DNA of 64,000 bases from Porphyromonas vaginalis (GTDB taxonomy: Bacteria > Bacteroidota > Bacteroidia > Bacteroidales > Porphyromonadaceae), in the NCBI RefSeq assembly GCF_958301595.1, contig NZ_CATQJU010000001.1, positions 1,798,001 to 1,862,000 of the forward strand, in the 5' to 3' direction. Below are positions 17,979-25,747 of this stretch, piece after piece; position 1 is the first letter of the stretch; each line of letters opens with the position of its first letter. The position numbers and the translations under genes were made by a program. The notes under the pieces are model-generated. The model was not told the DNA's origin. It did no database searches and saw only the letters and a program-made list of their open reading frames with translations.

Positions 17979-18020
17979 GAGGATGGTACTATATTATATA
18001 TGGTGTCATCCTCTTTTTTT
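17979..18020 (+). terminator. Terminator after tRNA-Ala
   Basis: GAGGATGGTAC and GGTGTCATCCTC form the stem, followed directly by TTTTTTT. Confidence 0.8.
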
Positions 18021-18214
18021 GTGACGACAGAGGTCTTTGCAGATACAGTCGTCAAAGCGAGACGAGTATCGATGATACGTGTAACCCTTTGTAGGGACGC
18101 ACGGCTCGTGCGTCCGTTGTAGAACGAAAGTTACAGCATCGTTGTTTTAACGGGGACGGACGCACCGACGGTCTGCGTCCGAGCCGTGCGTACCTGCATA
18201 TCGCTACACGTCTG

Positions 18215-18267
18215 TATAAAAAAGAGAAGTCCACACGACAAGTACTCAGCGTACTGCGTGTGGACTT
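18215..18267 (-). terminator. Minus-strand terminator ending the riboswitch-led region
   Basis: AAGTCCACACG (18227-18237) and CGTGTGGACTT (18257-18267) form a perfect 11-bp stem. On the minus strand it is followed by CTCTTTTTT. It points away from the cobalamin riboswitch at 19.3 kb and would end a transcript starting there. Confidence 0.7.
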
Positions 18268-19261
18268 CAACTATTCGGATGCTCTTGGGGTCGCTATACC
18301 ACCACAAACGTGTGGAATAGCTTCTAGTAGGGTAGTGCGCCTTGCGGCGACATCCCTAGAGCTCGTTGAACTAGTCAACAAAGCCCTCCTAGAGCGGAAC
18401 AGTGACCACGATGCTGGTCTGAAGAGAGGGGAGTGGGCTACGGTGAGACGCTCTTCGTGAGAGAGTAGGGTGGTAGTGGCTGGTCTTTTTCAACACACAC
18501 TTAACCTGTAACCAGTGGTACGCACCATACCTGTCCCTTAGTAGCGGATCCTCTCAGCTTTACGGAGCGAGGTCGTGACCTCACCCTAGGACTCGCATCA
18601 TGATTTGCTCGGGGTGGCAAGAGGATCTATTGGTCTATCACCTAGCCTTGGGTAGACTGACTAGAACCTACAGCTGCTCCTCAAGTGATAAGTATGTACA
18701 GTGGTTGCTCCGCCAGCAGTCTGCGGTGACACAGACTGATCTAGTTCGCACGCACTAGTGCAGTGCATATAGGGACAACGGCATAGACGAGAGCCCGCTC
18801 TTATGCTTCCCCTTATTGTGACGATCAGACACCTGACAGATCTCATGCGGTACGGGTGCTGTGGTAGCACGCATACCTTTATGGCACTCACGGAGATCGT
18901 AGCAGCAAGACATTGCTCAATCACTTTATCGAAAACGTTCCCCTATTTAAAGTAAATGTCCTCCTATCTAGTCTCGTATGAGCATCCAAAGAGCCTCTTA
19001 GGTGCATCGCTGTGACCAAAGCTTTTTGACTCGGAAGGTTGTGTCACAGCTACTGCTCGCTGAGAGTGAAAGCTGGTAGGCACTCAAGATGTCCCATGCA
19101 TTACTCTTCGTGGTGTGATGCCTAGATGCATCGCTCGCATTGTAACATACATCTCCCGCCGCGCTCGGCTAGGAGTAGCAAGGAGCGTACAGCTGGGGAA
19201 TAGAAGTCTCAGACTAGGATCTGAAAAGTGACGGTTATTTCCTTATGCTATACCTCGTAGC
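18268..19261 (-). other. Gene-free region downstream of the cobalamin riboswitch, possibly a decayed gene
   Basis: About 1 kb between riboswitch and terminator has no intact reading frame. Short minus-strand frames exist (for example one of 87 codons at 18661-18924), but all are broken by stops. The codon-like texture, for example a stretch reading YNASDASRHHTTKSNAWDIL on the minus strand just after the riboswitch, would fit a decayed coding sequence, but I cannot identify it. A B12-regulated outer-membrane receptor or B12-dependent enzyme would be the natural ancestor; that is inference only. Confidence 0.35.
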
Positions 19262-19418
19262 GCTTTAAGCCTTGCAGGTCTTCTGACTTACCTCATACAG
19301 ACATCCCTTCCCACACCAATTAGACATGATGCAGTGGTTATGATGCCTGCTTTGCGAGGATTACAGCAGCGGGACTGTTCAGGAGTTGCACCTGATTCCC
19401 TTTTAAGCCTTGAGGACT
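19262..19418 (-). promoter_or_regulatory. Cobalamin riboswitch
   Basis: On the minus strand the B12-element boxes appear in order: AAAGGGAATCAGGTGCAAC, then AGTCCCGCTGCTGTAATCC, then CCACTGCATC, GTGGGAAGGGATG and finally AAGTCAGAAGACCTGC. These match the conserved core (GGTGCAA, CCCGC-ACTGTAA, CCACTG, GGGAAGG, AGTC-GA-ACCTGC). The repeated AAGGCTTAAA at both ends frames the aptamer. Adenosylcobalamin binding would normally lower expression of downstream genes, but none is intact here. Confidence 0.9.
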
Positions 19419-19468
19419 CCGAGACCCTACTCGAGGGTTGAAAGAGTACTCTCAGCACAAAGCCACCA

Positions 19469-19499
19469 CAAAGGTACGATAACTTTCGAATATATCAAA
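19469..19499 (-). promoter_or_regulatory. Promoter of the cobalamin-riboswitch transcript
   Basis: On the minus strand TTTG (19496-19499) is followed after exactly 19 bases by TACCTTTG (19469-19476), a perfect Bacteroidetes housekeeping promoter. It lies about 50 bases upstream of the aptamer. Confidence 0.85.
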
Positions 19500-19743
19500 G
19501 CGTCGGGCGCCATTTTTTTGACGAAAAATGAAAGCCCGGCTGCATCGTGGCCAACCTGTGCCAGGTGAAGACCCTGCAAGATATCGGCGCAGTAGGGCAA
19601 TCCCCACGTGTGTATTTGAGAATGCTGTGGCGGTAGCGTTTGGTAAGCTTAGGAGATCCAGCTGATCCAGTAGCTACGATAAACAGCTCCAGCCCCCCAA
19701 AAAAAGAGGAGTTAGCCTTTGCTAAGTTGTCTACAAAGTCTAT

Positions 19744-19774
19744 TTTGTCAAGTCAAATAAATGTCGTACCTTTG
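19744..19774 (+). promoter_or_regulatory. Promoter of tRNA-Ser
   Basis: TTTG (19744-19747), 19 bases, TACCTTTG (19767-19774), then the tRNA 19 bases later. This is the same arrangement as the promoter at 19469-19499. Confidence 0.85.
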
Positions 19775-19793
19775 TGCCAGCAAAGCCCGAAAA

Positions 19794-19880
19794 GGAAGTG
19801 TGGGTGAGTGGCTGAAACCAACAGTTTGCTAAACTGTCGTACGGGTAACCGTACCGGGGGTTCGAATCCCCCCGCTTCCG
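19794..19880 (+). tRNA. tRNA-Ser(GCT)
   Basis: Class II tRNA of 87 nt. The acceptor GGAAGTG pairs with CGCTTCC. The anticodon arm is ACAGT-TTGCTAA-ACTGT with GCT at 34-36. A long variable arm (CGTACGGGTAACCGTACCG) and the T arm GGGGG-TTCGAAT-CCCCC follow. CCA is not fully encoded (GCAA follows). A tyrosine recombinase gene begins about 355 bases downstream, which makes the 3' end of this tRNA the likely attachment site of the ICE. Confidence 0.95.
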
Positions 19881-19936
19881 CAAGAGGTCTTATTTAGAGT
19901 TTCAACAAGGTATTCAAATAAGGCTTCAAATCAAGG

Positions 19937-19975
19937 AAAAGTCGTTGTAGAACAAGCTTCTACAGCGACTTTTCT
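19937..19975 (+). terminator. Terminator after tRNA-Ser
   Basis: AAAAGTCGTTGTAGA and TCTACAGCGACTTTT make a near-perfect 15-bp stem with a 7-nt loop, ending in TCTCG. If the att site is inside the tRNA, this terminator belongs to the ICE. Confidence 0.75.
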
Positions 19976-20040
19976 CGTATACACTGACTACCGATGAATA
20001 CCTATAGGTGGTGTTAGGTATTCGCCAAAAGGCCATTTTC

Positions 20041-20221
20041 TGCTACATTTTCTGCTACACTAATTTTGGACAACCGAAAAATGTAGCAGTGACTACTAAA
20101 TGACCACTAAATTGACCACTGTAAGTCGCTTGTTTTCAGAAAGATATTTACGAACTTTGTGGCAGTTATGCTACATTAGTTTTGGCGCATTTTGCTACAG
20201 AATTAGTGTGCTTCTGCTACA
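20041..20221. repeat. TGCTACA heptamer cluster upstream of the integrase
   Basis: TGCTACA occurs at 20041, 20053, 20169, 20193 and 20215, and inverted (TGTAGCA) at 20082. Three copies extend to TGCTACAcTAaTTTTGG-like sequence. The placement between the presumed att site and int fits arm-type recombinase sites or an int operator; which one is inference. Confidence 0.6.
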
Positions 20222-20235
20222 CAAAACTAAGTGAC

Positions 20236-21480
20236 ATGAGAAGACAGTTTAAGGTATCCTTCTACCTACGCTCTAACTACGAGAATAAAGAAGGGAAATC
20301 TCCAATCATGCTTAGGATCTTTCTCAATCGAGAAATGGCAAACCTTGGCACTACAAAGCTCTTTGTAAAGAAGAGTATGTGGAATAACTCCACCAGTCGG
20401 ATGAAAGGACGTACGGCTGAAGCACTAACCCTTAACGCCTCCTTAGACTCACTTTCCACCTCTCTATATGAGATGTTTGGGAAAATGAAAGAAGAGGAGG
20501 ACTTAACAGTCGAAAGACTAAAGCAAGTATATCTTGGCAGAGACAAGGAGTTTACTACTTTACTCCCAGTCATAGATAGATATCTAGACCATATAGCACA
20601 ACAAGTGGGAAAGTCTCTTAGTAAAGACAGCTTGCAGAAATACACCGTGGTTAAGACACACTTCGTGCGATTCTTAAAATCCACCTACAACCGAGAGGAT
20701 ATAGGTCTCTTAGAGTTTACACCCTCAGTGGTTATGGACTTTGAACTCTATCTTAAGACGAAAGCTAATTTAGCTCATAACACGGCACAGAAGAAGCTCA
20801 AACTTCTTAAGACAATGACAATATTCGCACAAAAGAGAGGCATAATCATGCATGACCCTTTCCTTGACATCAAATTCCACACGAAACCTGTTGACAGAGG
20901 GTTTTTAACGGAAGATGAGGTATCCCTTATTGTTGCCAAAGATTTAACAAGACTGCCACGGTTGGAGCTTGTAAGAGATATATTCATATTCTCTTGCTTT
21001 ACTGGTTTGGCTTACATTGATGTACGCAACCTAACTCCAGAGGATATAGTAGTTATGGATGACAAAGAATGGGTTATGTCAAAAAGGAAAAAGACTAACA
21101 TTGCATTTAATGTCCTACTCCTTGATCTTCCCAAAGCCATTATTTCTAAGTACAACCATGACACATATAGAGATGGCAAGCTCTTCCCTATCCTTAGCAA
21201 TCAGAAGATGAATTCGTATTTGAAGGAGATTGCTGATATTTGTGGTATCAAGAAGAACTTGACCTTCCACTTAGCGCGACATACCTTTGCTACTCTCTGT
21301 CTTAGTAAGGGTGTTCCTATGGAGAGTGTATCTAAGATGCTGGGTCATACCAATATCCGAACAACGCAAATCTATGCCCGTATCACCAATAAGAAGATTG
21401 AACATGACATGGAGCAGTTTGCTGATAAACTAGGCAAGTTCAATACGGCAATGGGTATCGGGGAGAATCGCTGGCAATAA
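20236..21480 (+). CDS. int: Tyrosine recombinase (ICE integrase, IntDOT class)
   Basis: Catalyses integration and excision of the element. The frame is open from 20182, but the ATG at 20236 starts the usual MRRQFKVSFYLR N-terminus (arm-binding domain), giving 414 aa, so I prefer it. A SAM-like core-binding domain spans about residues 85-190. The catalytic half contains LARHTFATL (HxxR class) and MLGHTNIRTTQIYA with histidine and the nucleophilic tyrosine. As in IntDOT, the usual first arginine position reads FTGLAYIDVRN rather than TGLR. TGCTACA repeats lie in its leader. Confidence 0.93.
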   Translation: MRRQFKVSFYLRSNYENKEGKSPIMLRIFLNREMANLGTTKLFVKKSMWNNSTSRMKGRTAEALTLNASLDSLSTSLYEMFGKMKEEEDLTVERLKQVYLGRDKEFTTLLPVIDRYLDHIAQQVGKSLSKDSLQKYTVVKTHFVRFLKSTYNREDIGLLEFTPSVVMDFELYLKTKANLAHNTAQKKLKLLKTMTIFAQKRGIIMHDPFLDIKFHTKPVDRGFLTEDEVSLIVAKDLTRLPRLELVRDIFIFSCFTGLAYIDVRNLTPEDIVVMDDKEWVMSKRKKTNIAFNVLLLDLPKAIISKYNHDTYRDGKLFPILSNQKMNSYLKEIADICGIKKNLTFHLARHTFATLCLSKGVPMESVSKMLGHTNIRTTQIYARITNKKIEHDMEQFADKLGKFNTAMGIGENRWQ

Positions 21481-21507
21481 GTGTAACCATTAAAACCAAA
21501 TAAGAAG

Positions 21508-21981
21508 ATGAAGACAACGAATAAGAAAGAACTATCCTACTTTCGCTTAAAGCTGGAGGGCTACCTTAGTGAGCATTTCCCTGAAAAGGTGGAAGACAAG
21601 TCCTTTATCAAGGCACGAGCTGATGAAGCTCTTACTACCTACTGTGATGCTGTGGAAGAAGGATTCTCATATCCCGAAGCAGAGAGTATGGCGAGTGAAG
21701 TACTGTATCGTGACCTGCATTTCTCCAAATACGACACGCTTGTGTCCGTCTTGGAGAATGAGTTTGAAAAGGAGCTCCCCTCCCCACTCCCCGAACGACT
21801 CTCTCAGATACTTCTCGGGAACAAGGCGATACAAAACCTATTTGACAAGTATAACCTTACGGATGAATTTGTTACAACACCTGAGTATGATACGCTCTAC
21901 ACAGAACTGACAGGAACAGTTGTACTTCTTATCGAAGCTAATCAACTTCCCACGGTAGGCAATGTGAGTGCATTAGGGTAG
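21508..21981 (+). CDS. DUF1896 protein
   Basis: 157 aa, all-helical, soluble, acidic. LSYFRLKLEGYLSEHFPE at the N-terminus and the spacing of YCDAVEEGFSYPEAESMASE match DUF1896 proteins, which are almost confined to Bacteroidetes conjugative elements. No function is known. It lies 27 bases after int on the same strand and ends before an imperfect hairpin. Confidence 0.8.
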   Translation: MKTTNKKELSYFRLKLEGYLSEHFPEKVEDKSFIKARADEALTTYCDAVEEGFSYPEAESMASEVLYRDLHFSKYDTLVSVLENEFEKELPSPLPERLSQILLGNKAIQNLFDKYNLTDEFVTTPEYDTLYTELTGTVVLLIEANQLPTVGNVSALG

Positions 21982-22009
21982 ACAATGTAGCTTATCCCTA
22001 TCTCGTGAG

Positions 22010-22124
22010 CCTTTTGAGCTTCAAGAGCCAAGATAGTCTCTCTGCTCCATACGTCAAGAGCATATTCTATCTCTTGTCTTTATGTCGCATAGTCTCTTGG
22101 CTCTGCTCTTGAAAACTCTAAAAG
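22010..22124. repeat. Imperfect 115-nt inverted repeat between DUF1896 and a membrane-protein gene
   Basis: CTTTTGAGCTTCAAGAGCC-type sequence at the left is complementary to GGCTCTGCTCTTGAAAACTC at the right. CAAGATAGTCTC and AGTCTCTTGG are nested inside. It separates the first two genes from the next and could terminate or process the transcript. Confidence 0.45.
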
Positions 22125-22133
22125 ACTCCGAAT

Positions 22134-22481
22134 ATGAATAGATCTCTCATGAACAAAGACCTGCACAGTCCAGCCTTCATACGGGCAAGTGTTCCTGCAG
22201 ATAAAGAGGAACCACTACAAGTTGCGTCCAAAACAACTTCGAGCAACGACATCAAATGGTCTCGCATCATCCGACTTACCTTACTTATAGGTATCCTATC
22301 GGGTGGAGTGTACTTACTCTCTAAGTTAGTCACAGCACAGGTCGTAACAGCTCTATTGATACTGATTGGCTTTGTGGTACTACGATTTATCGTTCGTACC
22401 GTTCTGCAAATCACATTTACGCTTCTACGCTACCTCTTTTGGATTGTTGTACTAGCCGTAATACTGCTTTGCGTGCTATGA
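22134..22481 (+). CDS. Small two-helix membrane protein
   Basis: 115 aa, unrecognised. About 40 polar residues are followed by two long hydrophobic segments (residues about 46-66 and 68-110, the second probably two spans), so the N-terminus is likely cytosolic. A second in-frame ATG (residue 6) is possible. A clear terminator follows 36 bases after the stop, making this the end of the int-side transcript. Confidence 0.55.
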   Translation: MNRSLMNKDLHSPAFIRASVPADKEEPLQVASKTTSSNDIKWSRIIRLTLLIGILSGGVYLLSKLVTAQVVTALLILIGFVVLRFIVRTVLQITFTLLRYLFWIVVLAVILLCVL

Positions 22482-22517
22482 CATAGCACCTCTCTCACTT
22501 CTGAGAAACAACTCTTT

Positions 22518-22556
22518 GGGTGACTAGCTCTCTTACGAAGCTGGTCACCCTTTTTG
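22518..22556 (+). terminator. Intrinsic terminator
   Basis: GGGTGACTAGCT and AGCTGGTCACCC pair around a 9-nt loop, followed by TTTTT. Confidence 0.85.
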
Positions 22557-22646
22557 CTTCTTCTGTTTAGGCATTGCACTTCTGCTTCTCAGTCATAGTT
22601 CCCCAGTTATGCAGTGGTCAAATCGGAAGCTGATTCTTTTTCATCG

Positions 22647-22787
22647 CAAAGGTAGTACGGGGCTTAAAGACTTTCCCAAGGTCAAGCCATTCGGTTTGTC
22701 TGGAAAATCTCCACACCTATGCTGTTTGCTTCGGGTAGTATTTTCCGCCAAAACCTTGTGTAAGTCTCGCCCCGCTACCTTGTTTTT
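22647..22787 (+). ncRNA. Long imperfect hairpin, candidate structured leader RNA
   Basis: The 5' arm reads CAAAGGTAGTACGGGGC, then AAGACTTTCCCAAGG, then GGTTTGTCTGGAAAAT. The 3' arm reads ATTTTCCGCCAAAACC, CCTTGTGTAAGTCT, then CGCCCCGCTACCTTG. Each block is complementary to its counterpart in reverse order, so about 70 bases on each side fold back on themselves. TTTTTGCTT follows the 3' arm. It precedes the gene at 22846. It could be an attenuator-like leader, a small RNA or a folded-DNA site; I do not recognise a named RNA family. Confidence 0.5.
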
Positions 22788-22845
22788 GCTTGAAAAAAGG
22801 AATCAGCATACTCCGATCTTTGAACGCATAAAAAAAAGGTCTCTT

Positions 22846-23277
22846 ATGAATAAGCAGAAAGTAAATATGACATCATCAACGAAAGAAAAAGGATATAGCT
22901 CCTCCTCTCATTACCGCATAAGTTCTGAGTTTGAACAAAGTGAGCAGGCGTTGGCTACCAAGTTCGTCCATTGGGACGTACCCCCATTGGAAAGCCTTTG
23001 TGACAGCTCTGTATATCTCCTGAGAGCAAAGCTTAATAGTGGCGAGCGAATGAGTCGTGAGGATAAGGATTGGCTCTGTGAAGCGGTGAACTCAAACACC
23101 TATTTCCGCACAGCCGTTCCCCTACAAGGATGGCGATTTGACTTCATCGATGTATTGAAGAAGTACCTCGTCAATCAATATGGACAGTGGACAGAGTACT
23201 ATGCTCCCGACCGCACCAGCCTACGCAACTACCTCTATGGACCTATCAACCAAGTCGTAGAGATACCCAAGTACTAA
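22846..23277 (+). CDS. ICE-associated hypothetical protein upstream of pcfK
   Basis: The frame is open from 22609, but that part lies over the structured hairpin. The ATG at 22846 (MNKQKVNMTSST) gives 143 aa and is preferred. The protein is soluble. After a serine-rich ~25-residue lead it has a compact region (…WDVPPLESLCDSSVYLLRAK … WRFDFIDVLKKYLVNQYGQW …). No catalytic motif is visible. It is 22 bases before pcfK and probably in its operon. Confidence 0.65.
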   Translation: MNKQKVNMTSSTKEKGYSSSSHYRISSEFEQSEQALATKFVHWDVPPLESLCDSSVYLLRAKLNSGERMSREDKDWLCEAVNSNTYFRTAVPLQGWRFDFIDVLKKYLVNQYGQWTEYYAPDRTSLRNYLYGPINQVVEIPKY

Positions 23278-23299
23278 CAGCACTAATACTGATAAGACA

Positions 23300-23740
23300 A
23301 TGAAAGGAACAGAACAATTTACCCGAACGATAGCAGAATACCTTAATGGACGTGCGATGACAGACCCTTTGTTTGCGCCCAATCTACAGAAGCCCCATAA
23401 GAACATAGAGGAGTGCATTCTCTACATCTTGAGTGAGGTGCAAAGAAGTGGTTGTAATGGCTTTGCTGATGAGGAGATATACTCAATGGCAGTTCACTAC
23501 TATGATGAAGATGATATAGAGGTGGATAAGGTATCTAGTTGCAATGTTGTGGTCAATCACGTTGTAGAGCTCTCCGAAGAAGAGAAAAAGCAAGCACGGC
23601 AGGAAGCTATCAAGCAATACCAACAAGAGGAACTTGTCAAATTGCAGAAGAGATACGAGCGACCCAAGAGAACTGAAAGAACCGAGACAACATCTACTAC
23701 ACAAACCCAACCCACACTATTTGACACCCTTGCCTTATGA
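23300..23740 (+). CDS. PcfK-like protein
   Basis: 146 aa. The N-terminal IAEYLNGRAMTDPLFAPNL and NIEECILYILSEVQRSGCNG are characteristic of PcfK-like proteins. These are named after an enterococcal pheromone plasmid gene and are frequent in Bacteroidetes ICEs. The C-terminal ~55 residues are charged and probably extended (KKQARQEAIKQYQQEELVKL). Its stop overlaps the pcfJ start by four bases, so the two are coupled. The role in transfer is not defined. Confidence 0.85.
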   Translation: MKGTEQFTRTIAEYLNGRAMTDPLFAPNLQKPHKNIEECILYILSEVQRSGCNGFADEEIYSMAVHYYDEDDIEVDKVSSCNVVVNHVVELSEEEKKQARQEAIKQYQQEELVKLQKRYERPKRTERTETTSTTQTQPTLFDTLAL

Positions 23741-25011
23741 AACCTAGAAACAAGTTTGAGAAAGCCGTCTTGGCACTGAGTACGAGACTATGCCCGATAA
23801 CAAAAGCACAGCATCAGTGGGCATTCCGAGAGTGCATAGACCACTTTGCTTACCGCTTACACAAAGGTCGTACGACTTGTATGGATTGTGGTCATAGTTG
23901 GACTTTAGAGCAGCCTATAGATACTTGCACTTGCCCTCAATGTAGGGCAAGTCTGCAAGTCAAGACAACAAGAGCGCGGAAGTTACAACAGAAGCAGTAC
24001 TTCACGCTCCTAACCACTTGTGGGGAGTATCAAGTGTTGCGAATGTTTCTCCTTGTTGTAGGTATGGAGAAAGGTTGCAGAGCAAAGACTTCGGTCATTG
24101 AGATTGGGCATTATTGGTGGAACGATGCAGGGAGACAAGCACTAGTAGCCATACAGCGGACTTTTGGACACTATATTGATAGCTTCTCTTTTCACTCTCC
24201 GATGGCTATCCGTAACGATAGCGAAGCTTACCGATATGTAGCCTACTCGCAGATATATCCGAAACTAAAGGTCACGGATACGCTTTATAGAAATGGCTTC
24301 AACGGAGAGTTTCACGGCATAGCTCCTACTCAACTCATCCCAGCTCTACTTACTGATAGTCGTGCAGAAACAATGATGAAAGCAGGACGATACAAGGATT
24401 TAAGACACCTCCTATCAAGGGGCAAAGGACTTGACAACTATTGGAACTCATACAAGTTGACACTGCGTCACCACTACATAATAAGCGACATTGTCTTATG
24501 GTGTGACTATGTAGATATGCTCAAACGATTGGGTAAGGACATCCACAATCCGAAATACATCTGCCCCTCCGACCTCAGAGGGGAGCATGACAAACGAGAA
24601 ACGGAGCTCCGCAGACAGCGTGAGCGGGAGGCGATGGAGCGAAAGCGGGAAAAGGCAATGGCGGACGAAGCGCGTTTTCGTGAACTCAAATCAAAGTTCT
24701 TCGGCATCCGTTTCACGGACGGCACAATACAAGTACACGTCCTGGAGAGCGTGCAGGAGTATATAGACGAAGGAGCTGAATTGCATCACTGCCTATTTTC
24801 AAATGAGTACTATCTCAAAGAGAGCTCGCTCATTCTGTCTGCTACCATTGAGGGCAAGCGGATAGAAACGATAGAGGTCTCTCTTGACACACTCCAAGTA
24901 ATCCAAAGCCGTGGCGTATGCAACCAAAACACCCCATACCACGACCAAATTGTGAACCTTGTCAATGCCCATCACCAGCTGATAAGGCAGAGAATGAAAG
25001 TCACGGCTTAA
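23737..25011 (+). CDS. PcfJ-like protein
   Basis: 424 aa. A zinc-ribbon-like pair, MDCGHSW and CTCPQC, lies near residues 47-71. The C-terminal part contains the PcfJ-type block (VLESVQEYIDEGAELHHCLF … LSATIEGKRIETIEVSLDTL). A long charged helix (RETELRRQREREAMERKREK) separates them. Always found with PcfK in Bacteroidetes mobile elements; a nucleic-acid-binding role in transfer or replication is plausible. A strong terminator follows. Confidence 0.85.
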   Translation: MKPRNKFEKAVLALSTRLCPITKAQHQWAFRECIDHFAYRLHKGRTTCMDCGHSWTLEQPIDTCTCPQCRASLQVKTTRARKLQQKQYFTLLTTCGEYQVLRMFLLVVGMEKGCRAKTSVIEIGHYWWNDAGRQALVAIQRTFGHYIDSFSFHSPMAIRNDSEAYRYVAYSQIYPKLKVTDTLYRNGFNGEFHGIAPTQLIPALLTDSRAETMMKAGRYKDLRHLLSRGKGLDNYWNSYKLTLRHHYIISDIVLWCDYVDMLKRLGKDIHNPKYICPSDLRGEHDKRETELRRQREREAMERKREKAMADEARFRELKSKFFGIRFTDGTIQVHVLESVQEYIDEGAELHHCLFSNEYYLKESSLILSATIEGKRIETIEVSLDTLQVIQSRGVCNQNTPYHDQIVNLVNAHHQLIRQRMKVTA

Positions 25012-25032
25012 ACATCTTCATATCCTAATAAC

Positions 25033-25086
25033 AAAAGCCCCCAAAAGGGAAGCGACAGACGGCAATACTTTCGGGGGCTTCTTTTC
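25033..25086 (+). terminator. Terminator after pcfJ
   Basis: AAAAGCCCCC and GGGGGCTTCTTTT enclose about 30 bases. The distance from the pcfJ stop is 22 bases. The remaining ~310 bases to the next gene contain no recognisable feature. Confidence 0.75.
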
Positions 25087-25398
25087 TTTGTCTTTGAGTA
25101 CGAGCAGGCGACCAAAGCAAAGAAGCAAAAGAAAGTCGCAAGTCCCGATGTACGTTTGATAACGTCCACGCTACTAGCTCGTCTCTTTTTATCAGTCTTT
25201 CTTTGTGCGCACAGACGGACGTTTTCAAGGCTATTGAGACTGTGCGATAAGACTTCGGGTTACTACGAACAATCTCCTGTATAGTTTCGCAAAACTCCTT
25301 CTTCAATTTTTTTGGTTTCGGGCTATCTGGCTGAAAAGTAAGAGGTTACCATTTGGGGCGATGCGGATAGGTAACGATTTAGAAATGAGCGGAGTGCT

Positions 25399-25680
25399 TT
25401 GAAGTACATCAATAAAGAAACGCCCGAAATGAAACAACTCATTTCGGGCATTCAAGAAGTAAGCAGACGTATTCGGGAGATTGCTCAAACGCACCGTCCG
25501 CTCTTCGGGGGAGAAATCTACCTTACGGGGCGAGAGGTTTGCGAACGGCTTTTTATCAGCCCTCGCACCTTGCAAGACTATCGGGACAAGGGGATTATTC
25601 CCTACACTCAAATCGCAGGGAAAATACTCTACAAACTCTCCGACATCGACCGACTACTGCAAGAGAATTATCACTCATAA
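25399..25680 (+). CDS. Helix-turn-helix (excisionase/MerR-like) protein
   Basis: Up to 93 aa. The C-terminal half is a HTH_17-type winged helix (YLTGREVCERLFISPRTLQDYRD … IAGKILYKLSDIDRLLQENY), the fold of small excisionases and element regulators. The N-terminal half is helical (LISGIQEVSRRIREIAQ). Two starts compete: TTG at 25399, with GGAG 8-10 bases upstream, and ATG at 25429, which gives 83 aa but lies inside a perfect hairpin. In Bacteroidetes elements such genes sit next to tandem recombinases, here 2.5 kb away, and direct excision. Confidence 0.75.
   Translation: MKYINKETPEMKQLISGIQEVSRRIREIAQTHRPLFGGEIYLTGREVCERLFISPRTLQDYRDKGIIPYTQIAGKILYKLSDIDRLLQENYHS
25422..25449. promoter_or_regulatory. 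Perfect hairpin spanning an internal start codon
   Basis: GCCCGAAATGA (25422-25432), loop AACAAC, TCATTTCGGGC (25439-25449): 11 perfect pairs. The ATG at 25429 is within the left arm, so an mRNA fold would hide it; as DNA it would be a dyad operator for a dimeric protein. Confidence 0.6.
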
Positions 25681-25747
25681 ATCATTTGTTTGTGCATTTG
25701 ACAAAAAAACAGTCTCATCGCTGACATAATAGTCTTATTCGTTCCTG

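Noticed and set aside
18060-18200. GGGACGCACGG… inverted stretches as a second riboswitch
   Set aside because: Only simple complementary GACGCACGGCTCGTGCGTCC-type hairpins are present, without conserved aptamer boxes.
18260-18924. Frames at 18260-18460 (+) and 18661-18924 (-) as genes
   Set aside because: Short, no recognisable motif, no upstream ribosome-binding site, and arginine/serine-heavy composition typical of chance frames.
20182-20235. Upstream start of the ICE integrase
   Set aside because: The 18 extra residues (MAHFATELVCFCYTKLSD) are encoded by the TGCTACA repeats and are absent from the usual N-terminus of this family.
22609-22845. N-terminal extension of the gene at 22846
   Set aside because: The extension is the translation of the long hairpin and lacks conserved-looking protein sequence; the ATG at 22846 is in a normal position.
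25025-25306. 93-codon minus frame after pcfJ
   Set aside because: It begins in the intergenic space and reads back through the pcfJ terminator; composition is unlike a protein.
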